64,000 nucleotides of DNA from JAZKHT01 sp040385245 (GCA_040385245.1 JAZKHT010000002.1:62001-126000), one strand, 5' to 3'; positions 16,920 to 25,286 are shown, numbered from the stretch's first letter. Notes: generated by a model not told the origin, from the letters alone. Numbers and translations are program-made.

Positions 16920-17759
16920 ATGACCGACACCCCGGAAAAATCCAGATCGCACGGACGGCTGACCATTCAGGCCAGCCTGAAACCGCGCGATCTGATGGAC
17001 GGCGCGCCCCCTGTCAAAGGGGCTTGGGCCGCCCGCATCATCACCCTGTTCCCCGAGGCGTTCCCCGGCACGCTGGGTCTGTCACTGACAGGCAAGGCGC
17101 TGGATCAGGGGCTTTGGCGGCTTGACACGCTGGACCTGCGCACCTTTGGCGATGGCAAGCATCGCAACGTCGATGATACCCCCGCCGGGGGTGGTGCAGG
17201 GATGGTTCTGCGCGCCGATGTTGTCGACCGCGCCCTGACGGCCGCAGGTGTGGGTGCGCCGCAGGACCGCGCTCGTTGGCCGGTGATTTATCTGTCCCCG
17301 CGCGGAAAACCGTTCGATCAAGCCACGGCCCGCCGCTTTGCCTCATGCGATGGTCTGACTTTGCTGTGTGGCCGGTTCGAAGGCGTGGACCAGCGCGTTC
17401 TGGATCACCATGACGTCGAAGAGGTCAGTCTTGGCGATTTCGTCCTGACTGGGGGCGAGATTGCAGCACAAGCCTTGATTGACGCGACAGTCCGACTTAT
17501 ACCCCGCGTGCTGGGGAATCAGGACTCCACCGAAGAGGAAAGCTTTTCGGAGGGTCTTCTTGAATTTCCGCAGTATACGAAACCCCCCGTCTGGCAGGGG
17601 CGTGAGATTCCCGACGTTCTTCTGTCGGGCCATCACGCAAAGATCGCCACCTGGCGGAGGGCTATGGCCGAAAGGCTGACAAAAGAACGCAGGCCTGACC
17701 TCTGGCGAGCTTACTGTGCGGCGCACGGTAGGGACCCGGTTGAAGACCAAGAGCTCTAG
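16920..17759 (+). CDS. trmD: tRNA (guanine-37-N1)-methyltransferase TrmD
   Basis: TrmD methylates G37 of tRNAs reading CNN codons and prevents frameshifting. Recognised by ITLFPEAFPG near the start, the knot motif VSLGDFVLTGGE, and the substrate loop TRKPPVW-type segment (YTKPPVWQGREIP). The 279-residue product has about 35 extra residues at the N-terminus compared with E. coli. An internal ATG at 16995 would shorten this, but no ribosome site is seen there. Confidence 0.97.
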   Translation: MTDTPEKSRSHGRLTIQASLKPRDLMDGAPPVKGAWAARIITLFPEAFPGTLGLSLTGKALDQGLWRLDTLDLRTFGDGKHRNVDDTPAGGGAGMVLRADVVDRALTAAGVGAPQDRARWPVIYLSPRGKPFDQATARRFASCDGLTLLCGRFEGVDQRVLDHHDVEEVSLGDFVLTGGEIAAQALIDATVRLIPRVLGNQDSTEEESFSEGLLEFPQYTKPPVWQGREIPDVLLSGHHAKIATWRRAMAERLTKERRPDLWRAYCAAHGRDPVEDQEL

Positions 17760-17772
17760 GGCGGCATCATCT

Positions 17773-17789
17773 TCGTGGAAAAACCACGA
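17773..17789 (+). promoter_or_regulatory. Hairpin just before rplS
   Basis: TCGTGG-AAAAA-CCACGA forms a perfect 6-bp stem with an A5 loop, 18 bases before the rplS ATG. It could act as an mRNA processing or protection site separating the weakly needed trmD message from the abundant rplS message. Confidence 0.45.
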
Positions 17790-17807
17790 GCATTGAAAGG
17801 AACCGCG

Positions 17808-18182
17808 ATGAACCTAATCGCACAGATCGAGGCGGAGCAGATCGCCGCCCTCGGCAAGACGATCCCGGATTTCAAGGCCGGTGACACTGTTCGCGTTGGC
17901 TACAAAGTCACCGAAGGCACCCGTTCGCGCGTGCAGAACTACGAAGGCGTGTGCATCAGCCGCAAGGGCGGGGCGACCATCGCTGCGTCGTTCACCGTGC
18001 GCAAAATCTCGTTCGGCGAGGGCGTCGAGCGCGTGTTCCCGCTGTATTCCACGAACATCGATTCGATCGAAGTCGTGCGTCGTGGTCGCGTCCGTCGCGC
18101 CAAGTTGTATTACCTTCGTGATCGTCGCGGCAAATCTGCCCGGATCGCCGAAGTGGTCAATTACAAAGCCAAAGACGAATAA
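17808..18182 (+). CDS. rplS: 50S ribosomal protein L19
   Basis: The 124-residue protein has the L19 pattern IPDFKAGDTVRVGYKVTEG, then RVQNYEGVCISRKGG, FTVRKISFGEGVERVFPLYS and the basic RRGRVRRAKLYYLRDR. L19 sits at the 30S-50S interface. The start at 17808 follows an AAAGGAA ribosome site; an upstream in-frame ATG inside the hairpin is less likely. Confidence 0.98.
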   Translation: MNLIAQIEAEQIAALGKTIPDFKAGDTVRVGYKVTEGTRSRVQNYEGVCISRKGGATIAASFTVRKISFGEGVERVFPLYSTNIDSIEVVRRGRVRRAKLYYLRDRRGKSARIAEVVNYKAKDE

Positions 18183-18193
18183 GGAGCGGACCG

Positions 18194-18415
18194 ATGAGAG
18201 ACGCAATCCACCCCGAATACCACGTCATCAACGTCAAGATGACCGACGGCACCGTGTTCCAGACCAAGACCACCTGGGGCAAAGAGGGCGACCAGATGGC
18301 GCTGGACATCGATCCGCTGGCCCACCCCGCCTGGACCGGCGGCTCGGCCAAGCTGATGGACACCGGCGGCCGCGTGTCGAAGTTCAAGAACAAGTACGCC
18401 GGTCTGGGGTTCTGA
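18194..18415 (+). CDS. rpmE: 50S ribosomal protein L31
   Basis: The 73-residue protein matches L31: HPEYHVINVKMTDGT, then DIDPLAHPAWTGG and a closing GGRVSKFKNKYAGLGF. The four zinc-binding cysteines of the C+ type are absent, so this is the C- form. It lies 11 bases after rplS behind an AAGGAG site, and a clear terminator follows. Confidence 0.97.
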   Translation: MRDAIHPEYHVINVKMTDGTVFQTKTTWGKEGDQMALDIDPLAHPAWTGGSAKLMDTGGRVSKFKNKYAGLGF

Positions 18416-18440
18416 TCCCAACCCGACGTGGTTCAGACAA

Positions 18441-18466
18441 ACGCCGCCCCACGGGGCGGCGTTTTG
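18441..18466 (+). terminator. Rho-independent terminator after rpmE
   Basis: The stem ACGCCGCCCC / GGGGCGGCGT has a 2-base (AC) spacer, so some inner pairs must open for the loop, and is followed by TTTT. It ends the ribosomal cluster. Confidence 0.88.
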
Positions 18467-18622
18467 CGTTTGCGCCCGATCTGCCGCAGACGGCAGTCGT
18501 TCATCGTGGGCAGCCCGTGGTCGCGCCGCGCCCGTGCGAAACAGTTGCCAAATTCCTGCACTAGGGGCTTCCCCTTTGCCGCGCGCCTTGCGATGAACAA
18601 TCGGTCCGGGGGAGTATCAGTC

Positions 18623-19432
18623 ATGGCACATATCATCGTCGTCGGAAACGAAAAGGGCGGCTCGGGAAAGTCCACCACCTGCATGCATGTGGGCACGGCA
18701 CTGGCCCGCATGGGATTTCGCGTCGGCGCGCTGGACCTTGATCTGCGCCAGCGCAGTTTTGGCCGCTATGTCGAAAACCGCCGCGCCTATATGGGGCGCA
18801 TGTCGCTTTCGTTGCCGACGCCGGATTACCGCGAACTGCCCGAACTTTCCCCCGATCAGGTGCAGCCCGGCGAGAATGCCTTTGACGCGCGTTTGTCGGC
18901 GGCCATCGCGGCGCTGGACCCGGTGTCGGATTTCATTGTCATTGACTGCCCCGGATCGCACACGCGGCTAAGTCAGGTTGCCCACAGTCTGGCCGACACG
19001 CTGATCACGCCGCTGAACGACAGCTTTGTGGATTTCGATCTGCTGGCGCGAGTCGACCCGGAAACGGGCCGCGTCAAGGGACCGTCGATCTATTCCGAGA
19101 TGGTCTGGAACGCCCGGCAGTTGCGCGCGCAGGCGGGGCTAAAGCCGATTGACTGGATCGTTCTGCGCAACCGTCTGGGCGCGCAGCAGATGCACAACAA
19201 GAAAAAGGTGGGGGCCGCCTTGGAAGAGCTGTCACGCCGGATCGGCTTCCGCGTCGCACCCGGCTTTTCCGAGCGGGTCATTTTTCGCGAACTGTTCCCA
19301 CGGGGCCTGACCCTGCTGGATTTGCGCGACACCGGTGTGGATCAGTTGAACCTGTCGAACATTGCTGCCCGGCAGGAAGTGCGTGATCTGATGACAGAGC
19401 TTAGATTGCCAGGCGTCCGCGCGGATTTCTGA
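18623..19432 (+). CDS. mipZ: MipZ-type division-plane ATPase (ParA/MinD family)
   Basis: MipZ forms a gradient from ParB at the cell poles and keeps FtsZ rings at midcell in alphaproteobacteria. The 269-residue protein has the deviant Walker A KGGSGKST at residues 11-18, DLDLRQRS after it, and the switch DCPGSHTRLS near 112-121. These, and the RNRLGAQQMHNKKKV segment, fit MipZ rather than MinD or a plasmid ParA. No parB lies beside it, as expected. The ATG at 18623 follows GGGGGAG. Confidence 0.92.
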   Translation: MAHIIVVGNEKGGSGKSTTCMHVGTALARMGFRVGALDLDLRQRSFGRYVENRRAYMGRMSLSLPTPDYRELPELSPDQVQPGENAFDARLSAAIAALDPVSDFIVIDCPGSHTRLSQVAHSLADTLITPLNDSFVDFDLLARVDPETGRVKGPSIYSEMVWNARQLRAQAGLKPIDWIVLRNRLGAQQMHNKKKVGAALEELSRRIGFRVAPGFSERVIFRELFPRGLTLLDLRDTGVDQLNLSNIAARQEVRDLMTELRLPGVRADF

Positions 19433-19568
19433 ACAGTCCGGCCTGAACCGCCCGCCGCATTTCGCGCGCACCAATGCGCTGCAGGCGCTGATCAAAACGG
19501 GCGTCGTTGGCATCACCCTTGTGGGTGTAAAGGCCCCAACGGGTAAACAGGGCAAGTCCAAACTTCAT
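19401..19568 (-). CDS. Small basic protein of unknown function
   Basis: A 55-codon frame starts at ATG 19566-19568 behind a strong GTGGAGGTTGAC ribosome site. The protein (MKFGLALFTRWGLY...) is basic and Arg-rich and ends convergent with mipZ, overlapping its last 32 bases. A longer version could start at ATG 19661 (MANNDP), giving 86 residues. I do not recognise it. The good ribosome site is the main argument that it is real. Confidence 0.45.
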   Translation of the reverse strand: MKFGLALFTRWGLYTHKGDANDARFDQRLQRIGAREMRRAVQAGLFRNPRGRLAI

Positions 19569-19757
19569 GTCAACCTCCACGAGGCGAAGTGCGTTTCGCT
19601 TGACCAAAAGACAGGCCAAGCGCGGCAAGAAAATGGCAAGCACGGGGTCATTGTTAGCCATGGTTAATCGGGCGTCCGGGATGCGATAGCGCGTGATCGG
19701 GCTTGGAACGCGCTGGTCTGCATGACAAAAGCAGACAACCATGCCAGGATCGACGCC

Positions 19758-21266
19758 ATGCCCAACACCCTGTTCGACGCCCTGTTCGCCCCGCTTGCCA
19801 GGCGCACCTCGGCCCTATTGATCCTTGCGGACGGCAGCACGATATCGGGAGACGCCTTCCTGTCCATCGTCGCGCGTCAGGCCCATGCGTTGCGGGCCTT
19901 GGGTGTGCTGCCCGGTGATCGCATTGCGGTTCAGGTGGCCAAAAGCCCGCAGGCCCTGGCGATCTATGGCGCTGCGGTTGCCTTGGGTGCGATATTCCTG
20001 CCGTTGAACGCCGCCTACACGCCGGACGAGGTGGACTATTTCATCGGCAACGCGACACCGCGCGTCTTTGTCTTTGACGGGGCGAAGGCGGACGCCCTGC
20101 GCGGCGTGGCAACCCGCCATGGGGCCTCAATCCAGACCCTGAACGCCGACGGCAGCGGCACGCTGGCCGACCTTGCCGCTGGACAGCCGGGTCATATCAC
20201 GCCTGTGGACCGGGGGCCGGACGATCTGGCCGCCTTTCTGTATACGTCGGGCACCACGGGGCGGTCCAAGGGGGCGATGCTGTCGCACCGTAACCTGTTG
20301 TCGAATGCCGAAGTGCTGGTGGACCTGTGGCGATTCACGCCGCGCGACGTGCTGCTGCACGCACTGCCGATCTTTCACACGCACGGTCTGTTCGTTGCGT
20401 CGAACGTCGCGCTGTTGTCTGGCGGCGGGATGATTTTTCTGCCGGGCTTCGATGCGGATCAGGTGATCCGGTTGCTGCCGCAGGCGACGACCCTGATGGG
20501 GGTTCCGACCTTCTACACCCGCCTGCTGGACGACCCCCGGTTTGATCGCACGCTGACGGCGCATATGCGGTTGTTCATCTCAGGCTCTGCCCCTCTGCTG
20601 GCTGAGACACACGAGGCGTTTGCCGCGCGGACCGGGCACCGCATTCTGGAACGCTACGGGATGACCGAGACGAACATGAACACGTCGAACCCCTATGACG
20701 GGGAACGCCGGGCCGGAACGGTGGGTTTTCCGTTGCCAGGGGTTGCCCTGCGCATCATGGCCGACGGGGCCGAGGTGGCACCTGGGGCCGTCGGCATGAT
20801 CGAGGTGCGCGGCCCGAACGTGTTTCAGGGCTATTGGCAGATGCCCGAAAAAACGCGCGAGGAACTGCGCGAGGATGGTTTCTTTCTGACCGGCGATCTG
20901 GGGATGCGCGACGCCGATGGCTATGTCCACATCGTTGGGCGAGCAAAGGATCTGATCATCACCGGCGGCTACAACGTCTATCCCAAAGAGGTGGAATTGC
21001 TGTTGGACGAGGTGCCGGGTGTTCTGGAAAGCGCCGTCATTGGCCTGCCGCACCCTGACTTTGGTGAAGCTGTGTTTGCCGTGCTGGTGCCGCAAAAGGG
21101 CGTGTTGATGGACGGCGACACGGTCCTTGCCGCGATCCGTGACCGCTTGGCACGGTTCAAGCAACCCAAGGCGGCCGTCGTGGTGGGCGATCTGCCGCGC
21201 AACACCATGGGCAAGGTGCAAAAAAACCTGCTGCGGGATCAGTATCGCGACCAGTTCAAGGGGTAA
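19758..21266 (+). CDS. matB: Malonyl-CoA synthetase (MatB-like acyl-CoA ligase)
   Basis: MatB joins malonate or methylmalonate to CoA with ATP. The 502-residue ANL-family enzyme has the AMP-binding P-loop LYTSGTTGRSKGAM at 161-174, ERYGMTETNMNTSNP, FLTGDLG and the C-terminal catalytic lysine in PRNTMGKVQK. The TETNMNTSNPYDGERRAGTVG segment and length fit MatB better than long-chain ligases. Start 19758 (MPNTLFDALF) was preferred over an ATG 36 bases upstream. No malonate decarboxylase is adjacent. Confidence 0.88.
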   Translation: MPNTLFDALFAPLARRTSALLILADGSTISGDAFLSIVARQAHALRALGVLPGDRIAVQVAKSPQALAIYGAAVALGAIFLPLNAAYTPDEVDYFIGNATPRVFVFDGAKADALRGVATRHGASIQTLNADGSGTLADLAAGQPGHITPVDRGPDDLAAFLYTSGTTGRSKGAMLSHRNLLSNAEVLVDLWRFTPRDVLLHALPIFHTHGLFVASNVALLSGGGMIFLPGFDADQVIRLLPQATTLMGVPTFYTRLLDDPRFDRTLTAHMRLFISGSAPLLAETHEAFAARTGHRILERYGMTETNMNTSNPYDGERRAGTVGFPLPGVALRIMADGAEVAPGAVGMIEVRGPNVFQGYWQMPEKTREELREDGFFLTGDLGMRDADGYVHIVGRAKDLIITGGYNVYPKEVELLLDEVPGVLESAVIGLPHPDFGEAVFAVLVPQKGVLMDGDTVLAAIRDRLARFKQPKAAVVVGDLPRNTMGKVQKNLLRDQYRDQFKG

Positions 21267-21284
21267 GCCGGGGCATCAGACTGG

Positions 21285-21620
21285 TCAGTCCGTCACGTCC
21301 TCGGACAACTCCGTTTCCAGAAACCGCTCGAACGCGTCCAGATCCAGCGGGTCGAACTGGCCAAAGCCTTTCATCCAGACCGACGCCCCACGCAGGGCGT
21401 CCGGTTCCAGCTTGCACCATTTCACGCGGCCGCGTTTTTCCTGACTGATCAGCCCGGCCTCGGCCAGCACGGCCAGATGCTTGGAAATCGCGGCAAGCGA
21501 CATGGCAAAGGGTTCGGCCACGTCCGTCACGGCCATGTCGTCCTCAAGCAGCATCGACAGGATCGCCCGGCGGGTCGGATCAGCAAGCGCGGAAAAGACG
21601 ATGGACAGGGGATCGGTCAT
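21285..21620 (-). CDS. ArsR-family transcriptional regulator
   Basis: The 111-residue winged-helix protein shows the ArsR pattern: FSALADPTRRAILSML, then the recognition region MSLAAISKHLAVLAEAGLIS and the wing KRGRVKWCKL. The single Cys in the wing and the lack of CxC suggest it does not sense metals the ArsR way; similar proteins pair with SRPBCC genes, but none is adjacent. It is convergent with matB. Start 21620 (MTDPLSIVF) gives the usual length. Confidence 0.9.
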   Translation of the reverse strand: MTDPLSIVFSALADPTRRAILSMLLEDDMAVTDVAEPFAMSLAAISKHLAVLAEAGLISQEKRGRVKWCKLEPDALRGASVWMKGFGQFDPLDLDAFERFLETELSEDVTD

Positions 21621-21780
21621 GTCCAACCTTTGCAGCCCGCCGCGCGGATCGTCAACCGTATGGTTGAATATGCGGCAGTGCGGCAAAGCCCGCAGCGGCG
21701 CGGTTTCGCGATATGGCGTCATGAAGAAAAGCCTTTTCTTTTCATGCGCTTGCCCTGCGGCAGACCCCTGATAAGTCAGC

Positions 21781-21809
21781 TTGACTCATACCCCGTCCGT
21801 CCGTAGGTT
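21781..21809 (+). promoter_or_regulatory. Candidate sigma-70 promoter of the F0 operon
   Basis: TTGACT (-35) and TAGGTT (-10) are separated by exactly 17 bases, ending 29 bases before the atpI ATG. The -35 is 5 of 6 to consensus, the -10 only 3 of 6. Confidence 0.45.
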
Positions 21810-21838
21810 CCGCCCAACTGTTCTGGGGGTGCCTGACG

Positions 21839-22165
21839 ATGGCGAAAGATCCCGATCAAGAGCGTCTTGATGCGCTTGCGAAGCGGATTGCCAAGGCAAA
21901 AAACGCGGCCGATCCGCGTAAGGCCCATCAGGACGAACACTATTCTCAGGCGAACCTTGCCTGGCGGATGGTGATCGAGCTGGTGGCCGGTCTTGGGATC
22001 GGCTTTGGCATCGGATACGGGCTGGATATCCTGTTTGGGACCATTCCGCTGTTTCTGGTGCTGTTCATAGGGCTTGGCTTTGCGGCGGGTATCAAAACCA
22101 TGCTGCGGTCGGCAAAAGAAGTACAAGAAAAGGCGGCCAAGGCCGCTGAGCAAGGGGAAGACTGA
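21839..22165 (+). CDS. atpI: AtpI-like ATP synthase assembly protein
   Basis: The 108-residue protein has a charged N-terminal helix and two membrane segments (about residues 43-65 and 69-88) of the AtpI/ATPase gene 1 family, which helps assemble the c-ring. It is the first gene of the F0 operon and its stop is followed one base later by the GTG of atpB. Confidence 0.9.
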   Translation: MAKDPDQERLDALAKRIAKAKNAADPRKAHQDEHYSQANLAWRMVIELVAGLGIGFGIGYGLDILFGTIPLFLVLFIGLGFAAGIKTMLRSAKEVQEKAAKAAEQGED

Positions 22166-22166
22166 C

Positions 22167-22919
22167 GTGGCGGAAGAAGCGCACAGCGAAGGCGGCCTGG
22201 TGTTCCATCCTCTGGACCAGTTCATCGTAAAGCCGCTGTTCGGCGAGGGGCCGATCCATTGGTACACGCCGACGAACGTGACGCTGTGGATGGCGCTTGC
22301 TGCCTTGTGCGTCGTTCTGCTGTTCGTCATCGGCACCCGTGGCCGAGCAATCATCCCGACGCGCGTGCAGTCCGTGGCCGAACTCGCCTATGGTTTCATC
22401 TACAAGATGGTCGAGGATGTGGCCGGGCATGACGGGGTGAAATATTTCCCCTACATCATGACCGTCTTCCTGTTCATCCTGTTCGCGAACTTCCTTGGCC
22501 TGATCCCGATGTCCTTTACCCCGACGTCGCATATCGCGGTAACGGCGGTTCTGGGCTTTGGCGTGTTCTTCTTCGTGACGCTGCTTGGCTTTATCAAGAA
22601 CGGCCCGGCGTTTCTGGGTCTGTTCTGGATGAAAGACGCGCCGCTGATCCTGCGCCCGGTCATCGCGATCATCGAGGTGATTTCGTATTTCGTCCGTCCG
22701 GTCAGCCACTCGATCCGTCTTGCGGGCAACATCATGGCCGGTCACGCCGTGATCAAGGTTTTCGCGGGCTTTGCGGCCATTGCCGCGATCTCGCCGGTGT
22801 CGATCCTTGCGATCACAGCCATTTACGGGCTTGAGGTGCTGGTTGCCGGCATTCAGGCCTATGTCTTCACCATTCTGACCTGCGTCTACCTGAAGGATGC
22901 GCTGCATCCCGGCCACTGA
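22167..22919 (+). CDS. atpB: ATP synthase F0 subunit a
   Basis: Subunit a forms the proton half-channels against the c-ring. The 250-residue membrane protein contains the key stretch SHSIRLAGNIMAGH, where R is the essential arginine facing the c-ring Glu, and a closing VLVAGIQAYVFTILTCVYL. The start is a GTG at 22167 behind AAGGGGAAG; an upstream ATG in frame would overlap atpI by 90 bases and give a non-homologous N-terminus. Confidence 0.97.
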   Translation: MAEEAHSEGGLVFHPLDQFIVKPLFGEGPIHWYTPTNVTLWMALAALCVVLLFVIGTRGRAIIPTRVQSVAELAYGFIYKMVEDVAGHDGVKYFPYIMTVFLFILFANFLGLIPMSFTPTSHIAVTAVLGFGVFFFVTLLGFIKNGPAFLGLFWMKDAPLILRPVIAIIEVISYFVRPVSHSIRLAGNIMAGHAVIKVFAGFAAIAAISPVSILAITAIYGLEVLVAGIQAYVFTILTCVYLKDALHPGH

Positions 22920-22967
22920 CGCTGTGTCGGTTCTGAAACTCTAGCATTCCATCCAAGGAGAAAAGTC

Positions 22968-23204
22968 ATGGAAGGCGATATCGCAAACATGGGTCAGTTC
23001 ATCGGTGCCGGCCTGGCCGCCATCGGTTCGGGCGCAGCCGCCATCGGTGTTGGTCACGTGGCCGGCAACTTCCTCGCAGGGGCGCTGCGCAACCCGTCGG
23101 CAGCCGGCTCGCAGACCGCGACCCTGTTCATCGGCCTGGCCTTTGCAGAAGCACTGGGGATATTCTCGTTCCTCGTCGCCCTTCTGCTGATGTTCGCCGT
23201 CTGA
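22968..23204 (+). CDS. atpE: ATP synthase F0 subunit c
   Basis: The 78-residue hairpin of two membrane helices has the Gly-rich first helix (GAGLAAIGSGAAAIGVG), the polar loop RNPS and the proton-binding Glu in AFAEALGIF. Start follows AAGGAG. Confidence 0.98.
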   Translation: MEGDIANMGQFIGAGLAAIGSGAAAIGVGHVAGNFLAGALRNPSAAGSQTATLFIGLAFAEALGIFSFLVALLLMFAV

Positions 23205-23225
23205 TCTGACTTCGCTCCTACGGGA

Positions 23226-23257
23226 GGGGCGCGCCGGTCTGCTGTGACCGGCGCCCC
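23226..23257 (+). terminator. Hairpin between atpE and atpF' (possible attenuator)
   Basis: GGGGC-(GC bulge)-GCCGGT pairs with ACCGGC-GCCCC around an 8-base loop. No T-tract follows, so partial termination or 3' protection of atpE message is more likely than full termination. The gap of 85 bases is unusual in this otherwise tight operon. Confidence 0.55.
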
Positions 23258-23289
23258 TTCGAAGTTCAAAGGGTCCGACGGAGGACGAC

Positions 23290-23835
23290 ATGGCGACTGA
23301 AACGACTACAGCCGAGCTGGCGGGCGCTGCACACGAAGCAGCCAAGCCCGGAATGCCTCAGCTCGACTTTTCGACCTTTCCGAACCAGATCTTCTGGCTC
23401 GCTGTCACGCTGGTCGTGATCTACCTCGTGCTGTCGCGCGTGGCCTTGCCGCGCATCGGCGGCGTGTTGGCCGAACGCAAGGGCACGATCACCAACGACC
23501 TGTCCGCTGCCGAAGAACTGAAGCAAAAAGCGGTTCAGGCGGAAAAGGCGTACAACGATGCCCTTGCCCGTGCGCGGGTCGAGGCGGCAAAGATCGTGGC
23601 CGAGGCAAAGGCAGACATCCAGAAGGATCTGGATATCGCCACTGCCAAGGCAGACGCAGCAATCGCCGCGCGGGCATACGAATCCGCCAAGCGGATCGAC
23701 GAGATCAAGGCCGGGGCGCTGGATGCGGTGACGGAAGTCGCCAAGGACACCGCCAAGGAACTGGTCGCGGCATTGGGCGGCAAAGCCGATGCGCGTGGCG
23801 TCACCGCTGCCGTGACGGCACGGTTGAAAGGGTAA
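23290..23835 (+). CDS. atpF': ATP synthase F0 subunit b'
   Basis: One of the two peripheral stalk subunits found in photosynthetic-lineage bacteria. The 181-residue protein has a 40-residue polar N-terminus, one membrane helix (about 37-55, FWLAVTLVVIYLVLSRV) and a long Ala/Lys/Glu coiled coil. The start at 23290 follows GGAGGACGAC. It is paired with atpF, 4 bases downstream. Confidence 0.95.
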   Translation: MATETTTAELAGAAHEAAKPGMPQLDFSTFPNQIFWLAVTLVVIYLVLSRVALPRIGGVLAERKGTITNDLSAAEELKQKAVQAEKAYNDALARARVEAAKIVAEAKADIQKDLDIATAKADAAIAARAYESAKRIDEIKAGALDAVTEVAKDTAKELVAALGGKADARGVTAAVTARLKG

Positions 23836-23839
23836 GACG

Positions 23840-24394
23840 ATGAAACATCTGATCGTTGTCCTGTCCCTGATCGCGTCCCCGGCACTAGCGGCCGAAGGCG
23901 CTTTCATCTCGCTCGCGAACACGAACTTCATCGTGTTGCTGGCATTTATCGTGTTTGTCGGCATCCTGCTCTACGTCAAGGTTCCGGCCAAGATTGCGGC
24001 GCTGCTTGATACACGTGCGGCGCAGATCAAGGCCGAACTTGAAGAAGCGCGTTCCTTGCGCGAAGAGGCGAAAAAGCTGCTGGCCTCGTATGAGCGCAAA
24101 CAGAAAGATGTGCAGGAACAGTCGGACCGCATCGTCGCGTCCGCCAAGGAAGAAGCGATGTCCGCTGCGGCGCAGGCCAAGGCCGATCTGAAGCTGTCGA
24201 TCGCGCGCCGTCTGGCCGCTGCCGAAGACCAGATCGCATCCGCCGAAGCCGGTGCCATCCGTCAGGTGCGCGAACAAGCGATCGCCATTGCCGTTTCGGC
24301 GGCGGGCGATGTGCTGGCCAAGCAGATGACTGCCGAAGGGGCGCAAGCCTCCATCGACGTGGCCATCGCGCAGGTTGAAGCAAAACTGCACTGA
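23840..24394 (+). CDS. atpF: ATP synthase F0 subunit b
   Basis: The 184-residue stalk subunit has a signal-peptide-like first helix (LIVVLSLIASPALAAEG), a membrane helix at about 28-48 (NFIVLLAFIVFVGILLYV) and a long charged coiled coil. The presequence is usual for the b subunit in Rhodobacterales. It closes the F0 operon; the F1 genes are not in this window. Confidence 0.96.
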   Translation: MKHLIVVLSLIASPALAAEGAFISLANTNFIVLLAFIVFVGILLYVKVPAKIAALLDTRAAQIKAELEEARSLREEAKKLLASYERKQKDVQEQSDRIVASAKEEAMSAAAQAKADLKLSIARRLAAAEDQIASAEAGAIRQVREQAIAIAVSAAGDVLAKQMTAEGAQASIDVAIAQVEAKLH

Positions 24395-24417
24395 CCAGCA
24401 ACGAACCAATTCCACAT

Positions 24418-24448
24418 GAAACCCGGGTCCAACACCCGGGTTTCTTTG
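24418..24448. terminator. Terminator after atpF, shared with the convergent GntR gene
   Basis: A perfect 11-bp stem GAAACCCGGGT / ACCCGGGTTTC with a 5-base loop is followed by TTTG. The A/T ends make it work in both directions between the two convergent genes. Confidence 0.85.
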
Positions 24449-24457
24449 TCTTGTACG

Positions 24458-25225
24458 TTACCGCGCCCGCTCTTGATCCAGTCGAAGCTGGGCAATCGCC
24501 TCGTTCCGGTCGGCTTTGACCTGCTCGGTCAGTTTCTCTTGGACATAGCCCAGATGCGCCTCGACCGCCGCACGCGCGGCAAAGGGGTCGCGCGCTTGCA
24601 AGGCGGTGTTCATGGCGCGGTGTTGATCCAACAGCGCTTCGCGCGTGGTGCGGGCTTTGAACATCATCTGCCGATTGTAGAAAACCCCCTGCCGCAACAG
24701 ATCGAACATCGACCGCATCATGTGCAGCATGATCACGTTGTGGCTGGCCTCGATGATGGCCATGTGAAACGCGGCATCAAGCGCTGCTTCGTCCGCCGGG
24801 TCGCGTTTCTGGTGCGCGGCTTCCATCTTGCCAAAGATCGTGGCGATCACCTGAAGATCGGTTTCCGACCCCAACCGCGCCGCCCGCTCTGCCGCCAGCC
24901 CCTCCATGTCGCGGCGAAAGGCGATGTAGTCAAAAACCGCTTCGTCATGGGAAGCGAACAGTTCGACCAGAGCGGGCGAAAACGCCGACCCGATGACATC
25001 GGCCACATAGATCCCGGCGTTCGGGCGACTGGTCAACAGACCCCGCTCTTGCAAGTCTGCCACGGCATCGCGCAACGAAGGGCGCGACACACCCATCCGG
25101 TCCGACAGTTCACGCTCTGACGGCAGACGTTCGCCCGGGCGCAGGATGCCGCGCAGGATCAGCAGTTCAATCTGACGGACGACGCTTTGCGACAGCTTTT
25201 CTGTCTGAACCTTTTGAAACGGCAT
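24458..25225 (-). CDS. GntR/FadR-family regulator of the PdhR/GlcC/LldR type
   Basis: The 255-residue protein has an N-terminal winged helix (ILRGILRPGERLPSEREL, then MGVSRPSLRDAVADLQERGLL) very like E. coli PdhR and GlcC, and an all-helical FCD ligand domain with candidate metal ligands in DAAFHMAI and DQHRAMNTAL. Members of this group respond to glycolate, lactate or pyruvate. An inverted repeat ATTGGT-N11-ACCAAA lies 17 bases upstream of its ATG, and a repeat with the same half-sites and spacing lies before glcD (44852-44874). I therefore infer it controls itself and glcDEF. Confidence 0.88.
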   Translation of the reverse strand: MPFQKVQTEKLSQSVVRQIELLILRGILRPGERLPSERELSDRMGVSRPSLRDAVADLQERGLLTSRPNAGIYVADVIGSAFSPALVELFASHDEAVFDYIAFRRDMEGLAAERAARLGSETDLQVIATIFGKMEAAHQKRDPADEAALDAAFHMAIIEASHNVIMLHMMRSMFDLLRQGVFYNRQMMFKARTTREALLDQHRAMNTALQARDPFAARAAVEAHLGYVQEKLTEQVKADRNEAIAQLRLDQERAR

Positions 25226-25241
25226 GACATGACCCTGATGG

Positions 25242-25264
25242 ATTGGTCGGAATTTATGACCAAA
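25242..25264. promoter_or_regulatory. Operator-like inverted repeat before the GntR gene
   Basis: TTGGT (25243-25247) and ACCAA (25259-25263) are separated by 11 bases, with flanking A on the left. The inner bases C/G extend the repeat to TTGGTC-N9-GACCAA. The half-sites resemble FadR/PdhR-family half-sites, and the spacing equals that of the copy upstream of glcD. Confidence 0.6.
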
Positions 25265-25286
25265 CGGCAGGCTTCACAATGACAAA

